Shown here piece after piece: positions 31,432 through 40,454 of a stretch of 64,000 bases of DNA. Source of the stretch: Actinomadura rupiterrae. Its GTDB lineage: Bacteria > Actinomycetota > Actinomycetes > Streptosporangiales > Streptosporangiaceae. The stretch covers positions 868,001 through 932,000 of the forward strand of contig NZ_JAMZEA010000003.1 in assembly GCF_024172125.1 (NCBI RefSeq). Reading direction: 5' to 3'. A model generated the notes under the pieces. The model was not told the DNA's origin. It was given only the letters and a program-made list of their open reading frames with translations, and made no database searches. Positions within the stretch are counted from its first letter, which is position 1, and each line of letters begins with the position of its first letter. The position numbers and the translations under genes are program-made.

Positions 31432-33207
31432 ATGTTGGGTCGCCTGCGGCCATTGGTCGCCTCCCTGCCACTCGCCGCCGTTCTGTCCGCCGCGCTCGCG
31501 CTTCCAGCGCAGGCCGCCGCAGGGCGTTCCGCGACGGCCGAGCACGCCTCCGGCGGGACGGCCGCGGCCGCTTCCGGCCCCGCGGCGGCCCTGCGGCTGT
31601 CGGACCGCGTCGTCAAGGACGAGGCGGCGATCACGATCGGCAAGGGCGGCACCGCGCACGTCCGCGAGACGATCGTCTACGACTTCACCAGCGCCGGCTT
31701 CGACCGGGTCTTCACCACCCGGACGCACTCCAGCGTCACCGAGGACCGGGTCTGGAAGATCGGGAACCTGAAGGCGTCCAGCCCGGACGGCGGGCCGGCG
31801 AAGGCCGCGGTCTCCTCGTCCGGGACGACCACGACCGTGAAGCTGACCGGCGGCGCCGCGTCCGGGCAGCACACCGTCCTGCTGGAGTACGACGTGCGCG
31901 GCGCGGTCGCGCAGCTCAAGCAGGCCGAGGAGTTCCACTGGACGGCCGTCGGCGGCTGGAAGGTCCCGGTCGGGCAGGCGCGCGCCACGGTGGACGCGCC
32001 CGCCATGGTGCAGAACGTCAACTGCTTCGCGGGCGCGCTCGACAGCACGGTCGGCTGCACGCAGTACTACACGAACCACACGCACACGCAGGGCCTGTTC
32101 AGCCAGAGCCAGATGCTCCCGGACGACAACCTCACCGTCGTCGTCGGGCTCCCGGCCGGGGCGACCGGCGGGAAGGCGCTGTTCGAGCGGCGGCACACCG
32201 CCGCGACCGCGTTCTCGGTGAACGGCGTCACCGCGTCCGCGCTGGGCGCCCTGCTGGTGCTGCTCGTCGGCGGCATCGTCCTGCTCTACATGCTGCGCGG
32301 GCGGGACGCCCGAGTCGTCGGCAAGAAGGCCGCCGAGGGCGACCAGGCGCACGTCACCGGCGAGCACTTCGAGCCGCCGAACGGCGTCCGCCCCGGCCAG
32401 GTCGGCACGCTGATCGACGAGCAGGCGGACGTGATCGACGTCACCGCCACCATCGTCGACCTCGCCGTCCGCGGCCACCTGCTGATCGAGGAGGACGACC
32501 TCGCCGCCACCGGCCGGCTCGACTGGACGCTGCGCCGCCTCCAGCGCCCCGGCGGCGACGCCGACCTGCTGCGCTACGAGAGGATCCTGCTCGGCGCACT
32601 GTTCGACGGCCGCGAGGCGGTCAAGCTGTCCGCGCTCGGCGGCACCTTCGCGACGCAGCTCGCCCGCGTCCGCGCGGCGATGTACGACGACGTGGTGGAG
32701 CAGGGCTGGTTCGCCCGCCGCCCCGACACCGTCCGGTCCCGCTGGACGATCGCGGGCATGGCCCTCACCGGCCTCGGCATCATCGCCACGGTCGTCCTCG
32801 CCGTCACGACCGACCTGGCGCTCGTCGGCCTCGCCGTGATCGTCGCGGGCGCGGCGCTCGCGTACGGCGGCCAGTACATGCCCGCCAAGACCGCGCGTGG
32901 CTCCACCGTCCTGGCGCACACCATCGGCTTCCGCGCCTTCCTGGAGCGCGGCGTCCTGCCCGAGGCCGACATGCCGTCCCAGCAGCGGATCGCGCTGTTC
33001 TCGCGGTTCCTGCCCTACGCCGTCGTCTTCGACGTCGTGGACCGCTGGGCCCGGACGGTCGAGGACGCCGGAGTGCGGGCCGAAGGCGCCGACAACCTCT
33101 ACTGGTACGAGGGCCCGGCCGAATGGGACCTCTCCCGCTTCGCCGAGTCCATGCGCACCTTCACGCTCGCGACGTCCGGCTCGATCTCCCAGTCCCGCGG
33201 GATGTAG
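31432..33207 (+). CDS. DUF2207 domain-containing membrane protein
   Basis: A 591-aa protein. Signal peptide: LRPLVASLPLAAVLSAALAL then PAQAAAG. The extracellular DUF2207 domain follows (AAITIGKGGTAHVRETIVYD, FDRVFTTRTH), then a TM (ALGALLVLLVGGIVLLYML), a cytoplasmic part with YERILLGALFDGREAVKLSA, two further TM segments near residues 440-480, and a C-terminal region with ERIAL/SRFLPYAVVFDVVDRWA-like blocks. This order is typical of the family, whose role in actinobacteria is unknown. A 13-bp terminator follows. Confidence 0.88.
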   Translation: MLGRLRPLVASLPLAAVLSAALALPAQAAAGRSATAEHASGGTAAAASGPAAALRLSDRVVKDEAAITIGKGGTAHVRETIVYDFTSAGFDRVFTTRTHSSVTEDRVWKIGNLKASSPDGGPAKAAVSSSGTTTTVKLTGGAASGQHTVLLEYDVRGAVAQLKQAEEFHWTAVGGWKVPVGQARATVDAPAMVQNVNCFAGALDSTVGCTQYYTNHTHTQGLFSQSQMLPDDNLTVVVGLPAGATGGKALFERRHTAATAFSVNGVTASALGALLVLLVGGIVLLYMLRGRDARVVGKKAAEGDQAHVTGEHFEPPNGVRPGQVGTLIDEQADVIDVTATIVDLAVRGHLLIEEDDLAATGRLDWTLRRLQRPGGDADLLRYERILLGALFDGREAVKLSALGGTFATQLARVRAAMYDDVVEQGWFARRPDTVRSRWTIAGMALTGLGIIATVVLAVTTDLALVGLAVIVAGAALAYGGQYMPAKTARGSTVLAHTIGFRAFLERGVLPEADMPSQQRIALFSRFLPYAVVFDVVDRWARTVEDAGVRAEGADNLYWYEGPAEWDLSRFAESMRTFTLATSGSISQSRGM

Positions 33208-33227
33208 CCGCTCCTTTCCCCTCGCAG

Positions 33228-33262
33228 GGCCCGCGTCCCCGGGGACGCGGGCCTTGGCGTTT
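33228..33262 (+). terminator. Terminator of the DUF2207 gene
   Basis: GGCCCGCGTCCCC directly followed by GGGGACGCGGGCC gives a 13-bp inverted repeat, then TTGGCGTTTT. Confidence 0.8.
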
Positions 33263-33332
33263 TGCGGGTTCTTGGGCGAAATGGTTGAAGCCTGCGCTCG
33301 GGGTAGGGGCCCTGGTGGAGGAGGTGTCACCT

Positions 33333-33608
33333 GTGCTCGCCATCGCTTTCACCGGCGTCGCCGCCGGCCACCACGTCGGGAACAACTACTGGCTGATCCT
33401 CGGCCCGGTCATCATCGGGCTGTCGCTCCTGGTCTGGATCGGCCTGACCCGCTACGCCTCGGGCAAGCGCGTCCGCTCGCAGCGCCTCCGGGGCGGCAGC
33501 TCCGACCGGGGGCCGGTCAAGGGCGGCATCATCGAGGGCAGCCCGGCCCAGCGCACCCGCCGCGACCCCGCCGTCCCCGAGGACTACAAGGACCGCGCCC
33601 AGCACTGA
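33333..33608 (+). CDS. Small single-pass membrane protein
   Basis: A 91-aa protein starting at GTG (MLAIAFTGVAAGHHVGNNYW), chosen for GGAGGAGG 8 nt upstream; the open frame further 5' is a shadow across the terminator. One TM helix (LILGPVIIGLSLLVWIGLT) is followed by a basic tail (RYASGKRVRSQRLRGGSSDR). Similar unnamed proteins are common in actinomycetes. Function unknown. Confidence 0.7.
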   Translation: MLAIAFTGVAAGHHVGNNYWLILGPVIIGLSLLVWIGLTRYASGKRVRSQRLRGGSSDRGPVKGGIIEGSPAQRTRRDPAVPEDYKDRAQH

Positions 33609-33680
33609 GTCCAGCGCACGCTTCAGCACCGGCCCGGGTCGCGCCGACCCGGGCCTTCGTGCGCGTTCCCCCCGCCGGTA

Positions 33681-33695
33681 AGATGTCTGACATCT
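33681..33695. promoter_or_regulatory. GntR operator
   Basis: AGATGTC-T-GACATCT, a perfect 7+1+7 palindrome 16 bp upstream of the GntR start, of the type bound by FadR-subfamily GntR proteins. Confidence 0.65.
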
Positions 33696-33711
33696 GACCT
33701 GCGGAGGTGGC

Positions 33712-34491
33712 ATGGCCCTCAACCCCGTCCCCAGCGGCTCCACCGTGGACGCCGTGCTGGACCAGCTCCAAGCGGAGATCACCGGCGGCGGCTGGAAGGT
33801 CGGCGAGCGGCTGCCCGGCGAGCTGCACCTCGCGGACGAGCTGGGCGTGAGCCGTCCGGCCGTCCGGGAGGCGATCCGCGCGCTCTCGCACATCGGCGTG
33901 CTGGAGGTGCGCCGCGGTGACGGGACGTACGTGCGGAGCCGCGTCGATCCCCGTCCCATGCTCACCGGCGTGGCGCGCTCGCGGCTGATCGACGTCTTCG
34001 AGGTGCAGCTCGCCTACGACGTCCAGGCCGCCCGGCTGGCCGCCCGCCGCCGCACCGACGCCGACCTCGCCCGCCTGGAACGGCTGCTCGCCGCGCGCGG
34101 GGCCGCCGCGGACGAGCGCGAGTTCGGCGAGGCCGACGCGCGCTTCCACCTCGGCGTCGTCGAGGCCGCCAAGAACCCCCTGCTGGTCGAGGCGTACCGG
34201 TACTTCGCCGGCCGCCTCGGCGAGGCGATGACCGCGCTCCGCGCCGACGACACCTCCCTGGAGGCCACCCAGGAGGCCCACGGCGCCGTCCTGGCCGCCG
34301 TGGCCGCCCGCGACCCCGACGCGGCCGAGCGCGCCGCCCGGACGATCATCGAGCCCACCCTGACCGCGCTGGACGCCCTCGGCGCCCCCGACTCCGGCCC
34401 GAAGCCCCCGGAGCCCCCGGAGACCCCGGAGCCCCCGGAGACCCCGGAGACCCACGAGACCGGCATGGAGACCCCCGATGACCTTGCGTGA
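33712..34491 (+). CDS. GntR (FadR/FCD subfamily) transcriptional regulator
   Basis: A 259-aa regulator. The winged helix covers about residues 10-80 (ITGGGWKVGERLPGELHLAD, ELGVSRPAVREAIRALSHIG, VLEVRRGDGTYVRSRV). The FCD effector domain follows with metal-site residues in DARFHLGVVEAAKNPLL and AHGAVLAAVAARDPDAAE. The last about 30 residues are a PPEPPETPE-type repeat. The end overlaps the CynX transporter start by 14 bp, so they are coupled; it probably represses the pair through the AGATGTCTGACATCT site. Confidence 0.92.
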   Translation: MALNPVPSGSTVDAVLDQLQAEITGGGWKVGERLPGELHLADELGVSRPAVREAIRALSHIGVLEVRRGDGTYVRSRVDPRPMLTGVARSRLIDVFEVQLAYDVQAARLAARRRTDADLARLERLLAARGAAADEREFGEADARFHLGVVEAAKNPLLVEAYRYFAGRLGEAMTALRADDTSLEATQEAHGAVLAAVAARDPDAAERAARTIIEPTLTALDALGAPDSGPKPPEPPETPEPPETPETHETGMETPDDLA

Positions 34492-35755
34492 AGGCTCCGA
34501 TCCCCCGTCCGCGACGCGAACAGAAGAGATCAGCGAGACACCGAGGGCGACCCCCGCGCCCGAGACCGGGAGCCGCTGGACGGTCGGGGTCGTCGGCGGG
34601 CTGGTGCTGATCGTCCTGGTCGCGGTCAACCTGCGGCCCGCGCTGACGGCCGTCGGGCCGCTGGTCGGGGAGATCCGGGGCGACCTGCACCTCTCCGGGA
34701 CGGCCGCGGGGGCGCTCACGACGCTGCCGCTGATGTTCCTCGGCTCGTACGGGCTGCTGGCGGCGTTCCTGCGGCGCCCGCTCCGTCCCGAGACGCTGCT
34801 GGTCGTGGCGATGGTCGCGCTGACCGCGGCGATCGGGCTGCGGATGATCCCGTTCACGGGCGCGCTGTTCGCCGGGTCGCTGGTCGCCGGGATGGCGATC
34901 AGCATCGGCAACATCGCGGTGCCCGGGATCATCAAGCGGGACCATCCGCGCTCGATCACCGCCGTGACCGCGCTCTACACGGTCGCGCTCAGCGGCGGCG
35001 CGGCGCTCGGGTCCGGGCTGTCGGTGCCGCTGGAGCACGCGACCGGCGGGAGCTGGCGGGTGCCGCTGTCGCTGCTGGTCGTGCCGTCCGTGCTGGCCGC
35101 CGTCGCCTGGCTGCCGCGGATGCTGCGCGTCCGCCGGGAGGCGGCCGGGACGGCTCCGGCGGCGGCGCACCGCGACGTGGCGCGGAAGGTGTGGCGGTCG
35201 CCGCTGGCCTGGCAGATCACGCTGTTCTTCGGGCTCCAGTCGTCGCTGGCGTACGTCCTGTTCGCCTGGATGCCGACGCTGCTGGCCGACCGGGGGCTGT
35301 CGGAGAGCAGCGCGGGCTTCGTGACCGCCGCGTCCAGCCTGATCCAGATCGTCGGGAACATGTGCCTGCCGCTGCTCACCGCGCGGCTGCGCGACCAGCG
35401 GCCGATCGCGGTCCTGGTCGGGGTGCTGACGGCGGCCGGGTTCGCCGGGCTGACCTGGGCGCCGCTGGGCGGGATGTGGCTGTTCGTCGCCGTCCTCGGG
35501 CTCGGCCAGGGCGCGTCGTTCGCGCTGGCCCTGTCGATGATCGGGCTGCGCTCCCCGGACGCGGCGACCGCAGCCCAGCTGTCCGGGATGGTGCAGGGCG
35601 TCGGCTACCTGATCTCCGCGCTCGGGCCGCTGCTGATCGGCGCGCTGCACGACGCGACCTCGGGCTGGACGGTCCCGGTGGCGCTGGTGGTCGCGATCGC
35701 GCTGCTGGAGATCGTCCCGGGTCTGGGCGCGGGCCGGGGACGCGTCCTCGACTGA
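34478..35755 (+). CDS. MFS transporter, CynX/NimT family
   Basis: A 425-aa 12-TM transporter. The first TM block LVAVNLRPALTAVGPLVGEI is the CynX/NimT hallmark (NLRP..T.VGP), followed by SGTAAGALTTLPLMFLGSYG and AMAISIGNIAVPGIIKRDHP. Family members move cyanate or small aromatic/nitro compounds; the substrate here is unknown. Translationally coupled to the GntR gene. Confidence 0.9.
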   Translation: MTLREGSDPPSATRTEEISETPRATPAPETGSRWTVGVVGGLVLIVLVAVNLRPALTAVGPLVGEIRGDLHLSGTAAGALTTLPLMFLGSYGLLAAFLRRPLRPETLLVVAMVALTAAIGLRMIPFTGALFAGSLVAGMAISIGNIAVPGIIKRDHPRSITAVTALYTVALSGGAALGSGLSVPLEHATGGSWRVPLSLLVVPSVLAAVAWLPRMLRVRREAAGTAPAAAHRDVARKVWRSPLAWQITLFFGLQSSLAYVLFAWMPTLLADRGLSESSAGFVTAASSLIQIVGNMCLPLLTARLRDQRPIAVLVGVLTAAGFAGLTWAPLGGMWLFVAVLGLGQGASFALALSMIGLRSPDAATAAQLSGMVQGVGYLISALGPLLIGALHDATSGWTVPVALVVAIALLEIVPGLGAGRGRVLD

Positions 35756-35773
35756 CCCCCGGCACGCAGGCGA

Positions 35774-35834
35774 TTCTGGAACGTTCCAGAACGGCGCGAG
35801 AGCCAGGGTGGCCCCGGGAAGGGCCACCCTGGCT
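35774..35834. terminator. Palindrome plus terminator between CynX and asparaginase genes
   Basis: TTCTGGAACGTTCCAGAA (35774-35791) is an 18-bp perfect palindrome. Ten bases on, AGCCAGGGTGGCCC-CGGGAA-GGGCCACCCTGGCT (35801-35834) is a 14-bp perfect stem serving both convergent genes. Confidence 0.8.
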
Positions 35835-35845
35835 TCCGCGTGGGC

Positions 35846-36826
35846 TCAGAACAGGTTCGGGGTGGCGCGGATCTCGCCGACGACCGCCTCGCCGCCGTAC
35901 AGCCGGACGGTCGCCAGCTCGTCCAGCACGGACGGGTCGGCGGGCTCGACGCCCAGCGCGCGCAGCAGCGCCACGGTGACCGGCGTCCGGGCCCGCATGG
36001 ACCCGTCGTCGACCTTGATCGCTCCGGCGCGCCCGTCCGCGAAGGCGAAGGCGTCCACACCCTCCGCGCCGCACTTGACCAGCAAGCCCGGGACGGCCTC
36101 CATCAGGCGGCGCTCCTCGCGCCGGGTCCCGGACGTCCAGGCGGGGTGGGCGCGCATCGCGTCGGCGACCTTGCGCTCCGGCGTGCCCGGGTCGGCCGTC
36201 ACCAGCGCCCGGAACGCCCGCGCGACACCGGTCGCCGACAGCGCGAACAGCGGCGCGCCGCAGCCGTCCACGCCGACCGCCGCGACCTTCTCCCCCGCCA
36301 GGCGCTCGACCGCCTCGCGCGAGGCGACCTGGAGCGGGTGCGACGGGTCGAGGTAGTCGTCGGTGGACCATCCGGCGGCGACGCAGGTGGCGAGCATCGC
36401 GGCGTGCTTGCCGGAGCAGTTCATCCGCAGCCGGGACCGGCCCGCGCCGCGCCGGGCCACGTCCAGCGCGACCGCCTCGTCCAGGGGCCACTGCGCCGGG
36501 CACTGCAGCGCCTCGGCCGTCAGTCCGACGGCGGCGAGGATCTGCTCGGCGCCCTCGACGTGGAAGTCCTCGCCGGAGTGGCTGCCCGCCGCGATCGCCA
36601 GCAGCTCGCCGTCGAGCGGCAGCCCCGAGCGGACCATCGCGACCGCCTGCATCGGCTTGTTGGCCGACCGCGGGAAGATCGGCTCGTCCGGGACGCCGGC
36701 GCGCACCGCGGTCGTCCCGTCGGCCGCCAGCCCCACCGCGCTGCCGCGGTGCCGCGACTCCACGAAGCCGGAGCGCTCCACTTCGACCAGGACAGGCGTG
36801 GACACCATCGTCACAACAACCCCCAC
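35846..36826 (-). CDS. Asparaginase (L-asparaginase II family)
   Basis: A 326-aa member of the Asparaginase_II (R. etli AsnA-like) family, hydrolysing L-asparagine to aspartate and ammonia. Blocks: [32 protein letters not shown] with the nucleophile Ser, [29 protein letters not shown] (Cys and Lys) and [14 protein letters not shown]. It starts at GTG 36826; an internal ATG at 36808 is an alternative, and neither has a strong ribosome binding site. Convergent with the CynX gene. Confidence 0.9.
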   Translation of the reverse strand: MGVVVTMVSTPVLVEVERSGFVESRHRGSAVGLAADGTTAVRAGVPDEPIFPRSANKPMQAVAMVRSGLPLDGELLAIAAGSHSGEDFHVEGAEQILAAVGLTAEALQCPAQWPLDEAVALDVARRGAGRSRLRMNCSGKHAAMLATCVAAGWSTDDYLDPSHPLQVASREAVERLAGEKVAAVGVDGCGAPLFALSATGVARAFRALVTADPGTPERKVADAMRAHPAWTSGTRREERRLMEAVPGLLVKCGAEGVDAFAFADGRAGAIKVDDGSMRARTPVTVALLRALGVEPADPSVLDELATVRLYGGEAVVGEIRATPNLF

Positions 36827-36854
36827 AATTAAGACAGTTCACCCCCACTCATAC

Positions 36855-36897
36855 CCGAACACCCCCACCACCCGGACCAGGTGGTGGGGGTGTTCGG
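36855..36897. terminator. Terminator downstream of the BKACE gene
   Basis: CCGAACACCCCCACCACC and GGTGGTGGGGGTGTTCGG form a perfect 18-bp stem with a 7-nt loop, between the BKACE stop and the asparaginase promoter. Confidence 0.8.
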
Positions 36898-36907
36898 CTC
36901 TCGTGGA

Positions 36908-37720
36908 TCAGGCGATGCCGAGGAAGGTGCGCGCCTCCGCCGCGGTCATCGGGGGGCGCTGGGCGTGCCGGGCCAGCTCGGCGGCGCGCTCGACCAGCTC
37001 CGCGTTCGCCGTCACGGGCCGCCCCTTGGCGAAGGTGAGCGTGTCCTCCATGCCGACGCGCAGGTGCCCGCCGGCGGAGAGCGCCGCGAACATGACCGGC
37101 AGGGACGTGCGGCCGACGCCCGTCGCCGACCAGGACGCGCCCTCGGGCAGCGCCTCGACCGCGGCGACCAGCGTCCGCGCGTCGCCGGGCATCCCGCCGG
37201 GGACGCCCATGACCAGGTCGCAGTGGACGTGCCCGCCGAACGGCGCGCCGTACTTGTCCAGCAGGCGGTGCAGGGACGCGATGTGCCCGAGGTCGAACAG
37301 CTCGAACTCCGGGACCACCCCCTGCGCCTGCGTCCGCTGGTACAGCTCCGCCATGAACGGCCAGGGGTTCATGAACACGTCGTCGCCGAAGTTGACCGTC
37401 CCGCAGGTCAGCGAGCACCCGTCCGGCTCGGCGTCCAGGACGCGCAGCCGGTTCTCGTACGGGTCGGTCACCGCGCCGCCCGTGGACAGCTGGACGATCA
37501 GGCCGGTGCTCTCCCGGAGCGCCTGGACCGTGTCGCGCAGCCGCGCGAGGTCCAGCGTCGGCCGCGCGTCGTCGTCGCGGATGTGCACGTGGATGACGGC
37601 GGCTCCGGCCGCCTCGCATTCCTTGGCCGTCTGTACCAGCTCGTCCAGGGTGACGGGAAGTGCCGGGACGTCGGCCTTCGCCGACTCCGCCCCGGTCGGG
37701 GCCACCGTGATGAGCGTCAT
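36908..37720 (-). CDS. BKACE-family beta-keto acid cleavage enzyme (DUF849, Kce-like)
   Basis: A 270-aa zinc-dependent TIM-barrel enzyme that condenses or cleaves beta-keto acids with acetyl-CoA. Signature blocks: [38 protein letters not shown] (zinc His pair), [29 protein letters not shown] (second His site) and [19 protein letters not shown]. The exact keto acid is unknown. ATG 37720 preceded by GGGAG is preferred; ATG 37729 would add three residues. Divergent from dtd across 28 bp. Confidence 0.85.
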   Translation of the reverse strand: MTLITVAPTGAESAKADVPALPVTLDELVQTAKECEAAGAAVIHVHIRDDDARPTLDLARLRDTVQALRESTGLIVQLSTGGAVTDPYENRLRVLDAEPDGCSLTCGTVNFGDDVFMNPWPFMAELYQRTQAQGVVPEFELFDLGHIASLHRLLDKYGAPFGGHVHCDLVMGVPGGMPGDARTLVAAVEALPEGASWSATGVGRTSLPVMFAALSAGGHLRVGMEDTLTFAKGRPVTANAELVERAAELARHAQRPPMTAAEARTFLGIA

Positions 37721-37748
37721 TGCTCCCATGCAGGCAGAATGGCGTGTC

Positions 37749-38174
37749 ATGCGTGCGGTAGTCCAGAGGGTGAGCAGGGCGAGCGTGACCGTCGGGGGAC
37801 GCGTCGCCGGGGAGATCGACGGGCCGGGCCTCCTGGTCCTGGTCGGCGTGACCCACGACGACACGCCGGAGAAGGCCGCGAAACTCGCCGCCAAGCTGTG
37901 GGGGCTGCGGATCCTGGAGGACGAGAAGTCCTGTTCCGACCTGGGCGCGCCGCTTCTGGTGGTGAGCCAGTTCACGCTCTACGGTGACGCCCGCAAGGGC
38001 CGCCGCCCGACGTGGACCGCCGCCGCGCCCGGCCCGATGGCCGAACCGCTGGTGGAGGCCGTGGTCACCGAGCTGCGCGCCTTGGGCGCCAAGGTCGAGA
38101 CGGGCGTCTTCGGCGCCGACATGAAGGTCGAGCTGGTCAACGACGGCCCGATCACGGTGATCCTGGAGTACTGA
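37749..38174 (+). CDS. dtd: D-aminoacyl-tRNA deacylase
   Basis: A 141-aa enzyme that hydrolyses D-aminoacyl-tRNA (and Gly-tRNA-Ala). The two family motifs are visible: [19 protein letters not shown] (SQFTL) and [14 protein letters not shown] (NxGPxT). Start [17 protein letters not shown] is canonical; the long upstream frame is a shadow of the BKACE gene. Complete and probably constitutive. Confidence 0.95.
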   Translation: MRAVVQRVSRASVTVGGRVAGEIDGPGLLVLVGVTHDDTPEKAAKLAAKLWGLRILEDEKSCSDLGAPLLVVSQFTLYGDARKGRRPTWTAAAPGPMAEPLVEAVVTELRALGAKVETGVFGADMKVELVNDGPITVILEY

Positions 38175-38191
38175 CGCGTGCTCTGGGGGCG

Positions 38192-38722
38192 TCAGGCGCC
38201 GAAGCCGTAGATCATGCCGGCGAGGGCGATGACCGTGCCGGCGCCCGCGAGGCTCAGGCAGACCTGGTCGGCCTGGGCGAGGCGGGAGCGGGCGGCGCGG
38301 GAGTGGACGAGCACCCGGTCGTCCCGTCCGGGCGCGTTCCTCGGGGCGGTGTCGCGGGCCGGGCGGCGCACGCCGAGCAGCCGCATGATCCCCTCGTTCT
38401 TGTACGCCTGGTGATCCCGGCCGCACGCGAACGGGCGGCCCCGCACCGGCTCGCGGCACGGGTAGCCCTGCTCGGTCATCACCCGGCACACGGTCGGGAT
38501 CAGCAGGAACTCGTACAGGCACCACGCGGCCAGGACGAGGAGCGCGAGCCGCCACGAGCCGGCCAGCCAGGCCAGCAGCGCCAGCACCGCGAACCCCGTC
38601 CACCACACGGCGGGGTGCTCCCGCTTGGGACGCCGCCGCCGCGGCCCGCGCCCGCCCACCCAGAGGTCGCCGTCCTCGGGCGCACGGCTCGGGGGGTACT
38701 CGTCTCCCGGAGTTCCGGCCAC
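38192..38722 (-). CDS. Hypothetical membrane protein
   Basis: A 176-aa protein from GTG 38722 (MAGTPGDEYPPSRAPEDGDL), chosen for an AAGGAGGTGG site 10 nt upstream. Two hydrophobic segments (AVWWTGFAVLALLAWLAG, LALLVLAAWCLYEFLLI) are followed by a Cys-rich cytoplasmic loop (CRVMTEQGYPCREPVRGRPF then ACGRDH) and a C-terminal TM (VCLSLAGAGTVIALAGMIYG). No family recognised. The long frame to 39346 is a shadow of the YgfZ gene. Confidence 0.7.
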   Translation of the reverse strand: MAGTPGDEYPPSRAPEDGDLWVGGRGPRRRRPKREHPAVWWTGFAVLALLAWLAGSWRLALLVLAAWCLYEFLLIPTVCRVMTEQGYPCREPVRGRPFACGRDHQAYKNEGIMRLLGVRRPARDTAPRNAPGRDDRVLVHSRAARSRLAQADQVCLSLAGAGTVIALAGMIYGFGA

Positions 38723-38889
38723 GGGCGGACCACCTCCTTGGGGAGGCGGTGGCCCCTCGGACGGCCACCGCTCCCGTGAGGACGATTCTGCCCCTCTGGC
38801 CAGGTTTCTACGCGCCTTTCGGCATGCCCGGCACGCGCGCGACGGCGCGGTCCCGGTGCGGTGGGGCGCGGGGTGGCGCGGCGCGGCGG

Positions 38890-39882
38890 CTAGGCGCGGT
38901 CGGCGGCGGTGCGGCGCAGCTCGATCTTGGCGTTGGCGCCGGTGTCCGGCGGGACGACGACCTCCTGCGCCGCGGCCACGCCGCCGGCGGTGAGCTCGAC
39001 GTCGACGGGGGTGTTGCGCTTCACCAGGGCCAGCGCGATGGGGCCGAGCTCGTGGTGGCGCGCGGACGTCCCGACGAAGCCGATCTGGCGGCCGCCGGGG
39101 ATCTCGACCGGGTCGCCGGCGGCCGGGAGGCGGTCGGCGTGGCCGTCCAGGTGCAGGAAGACCAGGCGGCGCGGCGGGCGCCCCAGGTTCTCGACCCGCG
39201 CGACGGTCTCCTGCCCGCGGTAGCAGCCCTTGTTCAGGTGGACGGCCGTCCCGATCACGCCGATCTCGTGCGGGATCGTCCGGTGGTCGGTGTCCAGGCC
39301 GAAGCGGGCGACGTGCGCGGCGATCCGCAGCGCCTCGTAGGCCCACAGGCCCGCCGGGGGCAGGTCGCCCTCGCCCAGCTCGGCGCGCGGGACGATCCGG
39401 GTGGTCAGGCCCGCGACGTCCGGGAAAGAGACGCCCTCGGACGCGGCGTCGCCGGACGGGCCGGTGATCACGGCGTACCGGTCCGAGACGTCCTCCACCT
39501 CAACGCGCAGGAAGAAGCGCATCCGGTTGAGGAACTCGGCGAGCGCGGGCGCGGTGCCCGGCTCGACGTGGATCCACACGGCCTCGCCGTCGTCCACCAG
39601 GTGCAGGTGGTGCTCGATGTGGCCGTTGACCGTCAGCAGCAGCGCCTGGGTCGCGACACCGGGCTCCAGCGCGTCCAGGTGCTGGCTGAGCAGGCTGTGC
39701 AGCCAGGACAGCCGGTCCGGCCCGGAGACCTTCAGGACGCCGCGGTTGCTGCGGTCGACGAACGCCTTACCCGCTTCGAGCAGCCGTTGTTCGCGGACCG
39801 GGTCCCCGTAGTGCGCGGCGATCTCCTGGTCGGGCGCGTCGGCGGCGACGGCCCCGTGCAGCTTCAACAGCGGGCTCTCCAT
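38890..39882 (-). CDS. ygfZ: YgfZ/GcvT domain folate-binding protein
   Basis: A 330-aa GcvT-fold protein. The family signature KGCYRGQE occurs intact around residue 230 (NKGCYRGQETVARVENLG), with VSGPDRLSWLHSLLSQHLD in the N-terminal domain. YgfZ acts with folate in Fe-S cluster protein maturation. ATG 39882 (MESPLLKLHGAVAAD) was chosen; the frame further upstream overlaps the Fur gene and is a shadow. It lies downstream of a Nur-like fur gene in the same direction. Confidence 0.9.
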   Translation of the reverse strand: MESPLLKLHGAVAADAPDQEIAAHYGDPVREQRLLEAGKAFVDRSNRGVLKVSGPDRLSWLHSLLSQHLDALEPGVATQALLLTVNGHIEHHLHLVDDGEAVWIHVEPGTAPALAEFLNRMRFFLRVEVEDVSDRYAVITGPSGDAASEGVSFPDVAGLTTRIVPRAELGEGDLPPAGLWAYEALRIAAHVARFGLDTDHRTIPHEIGVIGTAVHLNKGCYRGQETVARVENLGRPPRRLVFLHLDGHADRLPAAGDPVEIPGGRQIGFVGTSARHHELGPIALALVKRNTPVDVELTAGGVAAAQEVVVPPDTGANAKIELRRTAADRA

Positions 39883-39926
39883 GCCGCCCAGACTATTCGC
39901 CCGGACGGCCCGCCTAATGGCCCGCC

Positions 39927-40364
39927 CTAATGGCCGGGCTTCGCCGGGCCGAGGGCGCGGCAGTCCTTGCAGCGCCCGTAGACCGTGAGGTGCTGGACGT
40001 CGGTCTCGAAGCCGTGGTCGCGGTCGAGTCCGGCGGCCAGGCCCGCGGCGGCGTCCAGGGAGACGTCGTTCACCCGCCCGCAGTCGCGGCAGACCAGGTG
40101 GATGTGCTGCGCCTCGGCGGCGAGGTGGTAGTTCGGCGGGCCGTGGCCGAGGTGGGCGTGCTTGACCAGGCCCAGCTCCTCCAGCAGCTCCAGCGTCCGG
40201 TAGACGGTCGAGATGTTGACTCCGCGCGCGGTCCGCTGGACCTCCGTGCAGATCTCCTCGGGCGTGCCGTGCTCCAGCTTGGTGACGGCCTCCAGCACGA
40301 GCTGCCGCTGCGGCGTGACCCGGTAGCCCTTCGCCCGCAGCTCCTCCTGCCACGTGTCGGCCAT
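39927..40364 (-). CDS. nur: Fur family regulator, probably nickel-responsive Nur type
   Basis: A 145-aa Fur protein with the winged helix YRVTPQRQLVLEAVTKLEHG and VNISTVYRTLELLEELGLVK. H69, H71 (VKHAHLG) and H125 (DVQHLTV) align with the three His of the Ni site reported for Streptomyces Nur (H70, H72, H126), and H32 with its H33, which favours Nur over Fur or Zur. CxxC pairs HLVCRDCG and YGRCKDC are present. The neighbours (YgfZ downstream, a nitrobindin nearby) also recall the Streptomyces nur region. The assignment rests on remembered residue numbering, so moderate. Confidence 0.75.
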   Translation of the reverse strand: MADTWQEELRAKGYRVTPQRQLVLEAVTKLEHGTPEEICTEVQRTARGVNISTVYRTLELLEELGLVKHAHLGHGPPNYHLAAEAQHIHLVCRDCGRVNDVSLDAAAGLAAGLDRDHGFETDVQHLTVYGRCKDCRALGPAKPGH

Positions 40365-40454
40365 GCCCGCATCCTATGCCGCCGGGCCCGCGGGGCAGTG
40401 CGGGAAACCGTCCGGAAAAAGTGTTTGCCCCCGCGCGGGACGTTCGCATAGCTT

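Noticed and set aside
35774..35791. LexA (SOS) box
   Set aside because: The central GAACGTTC lacks the 4-nt spacer of actinobacterial LexA sites, and the location is between gene ends.
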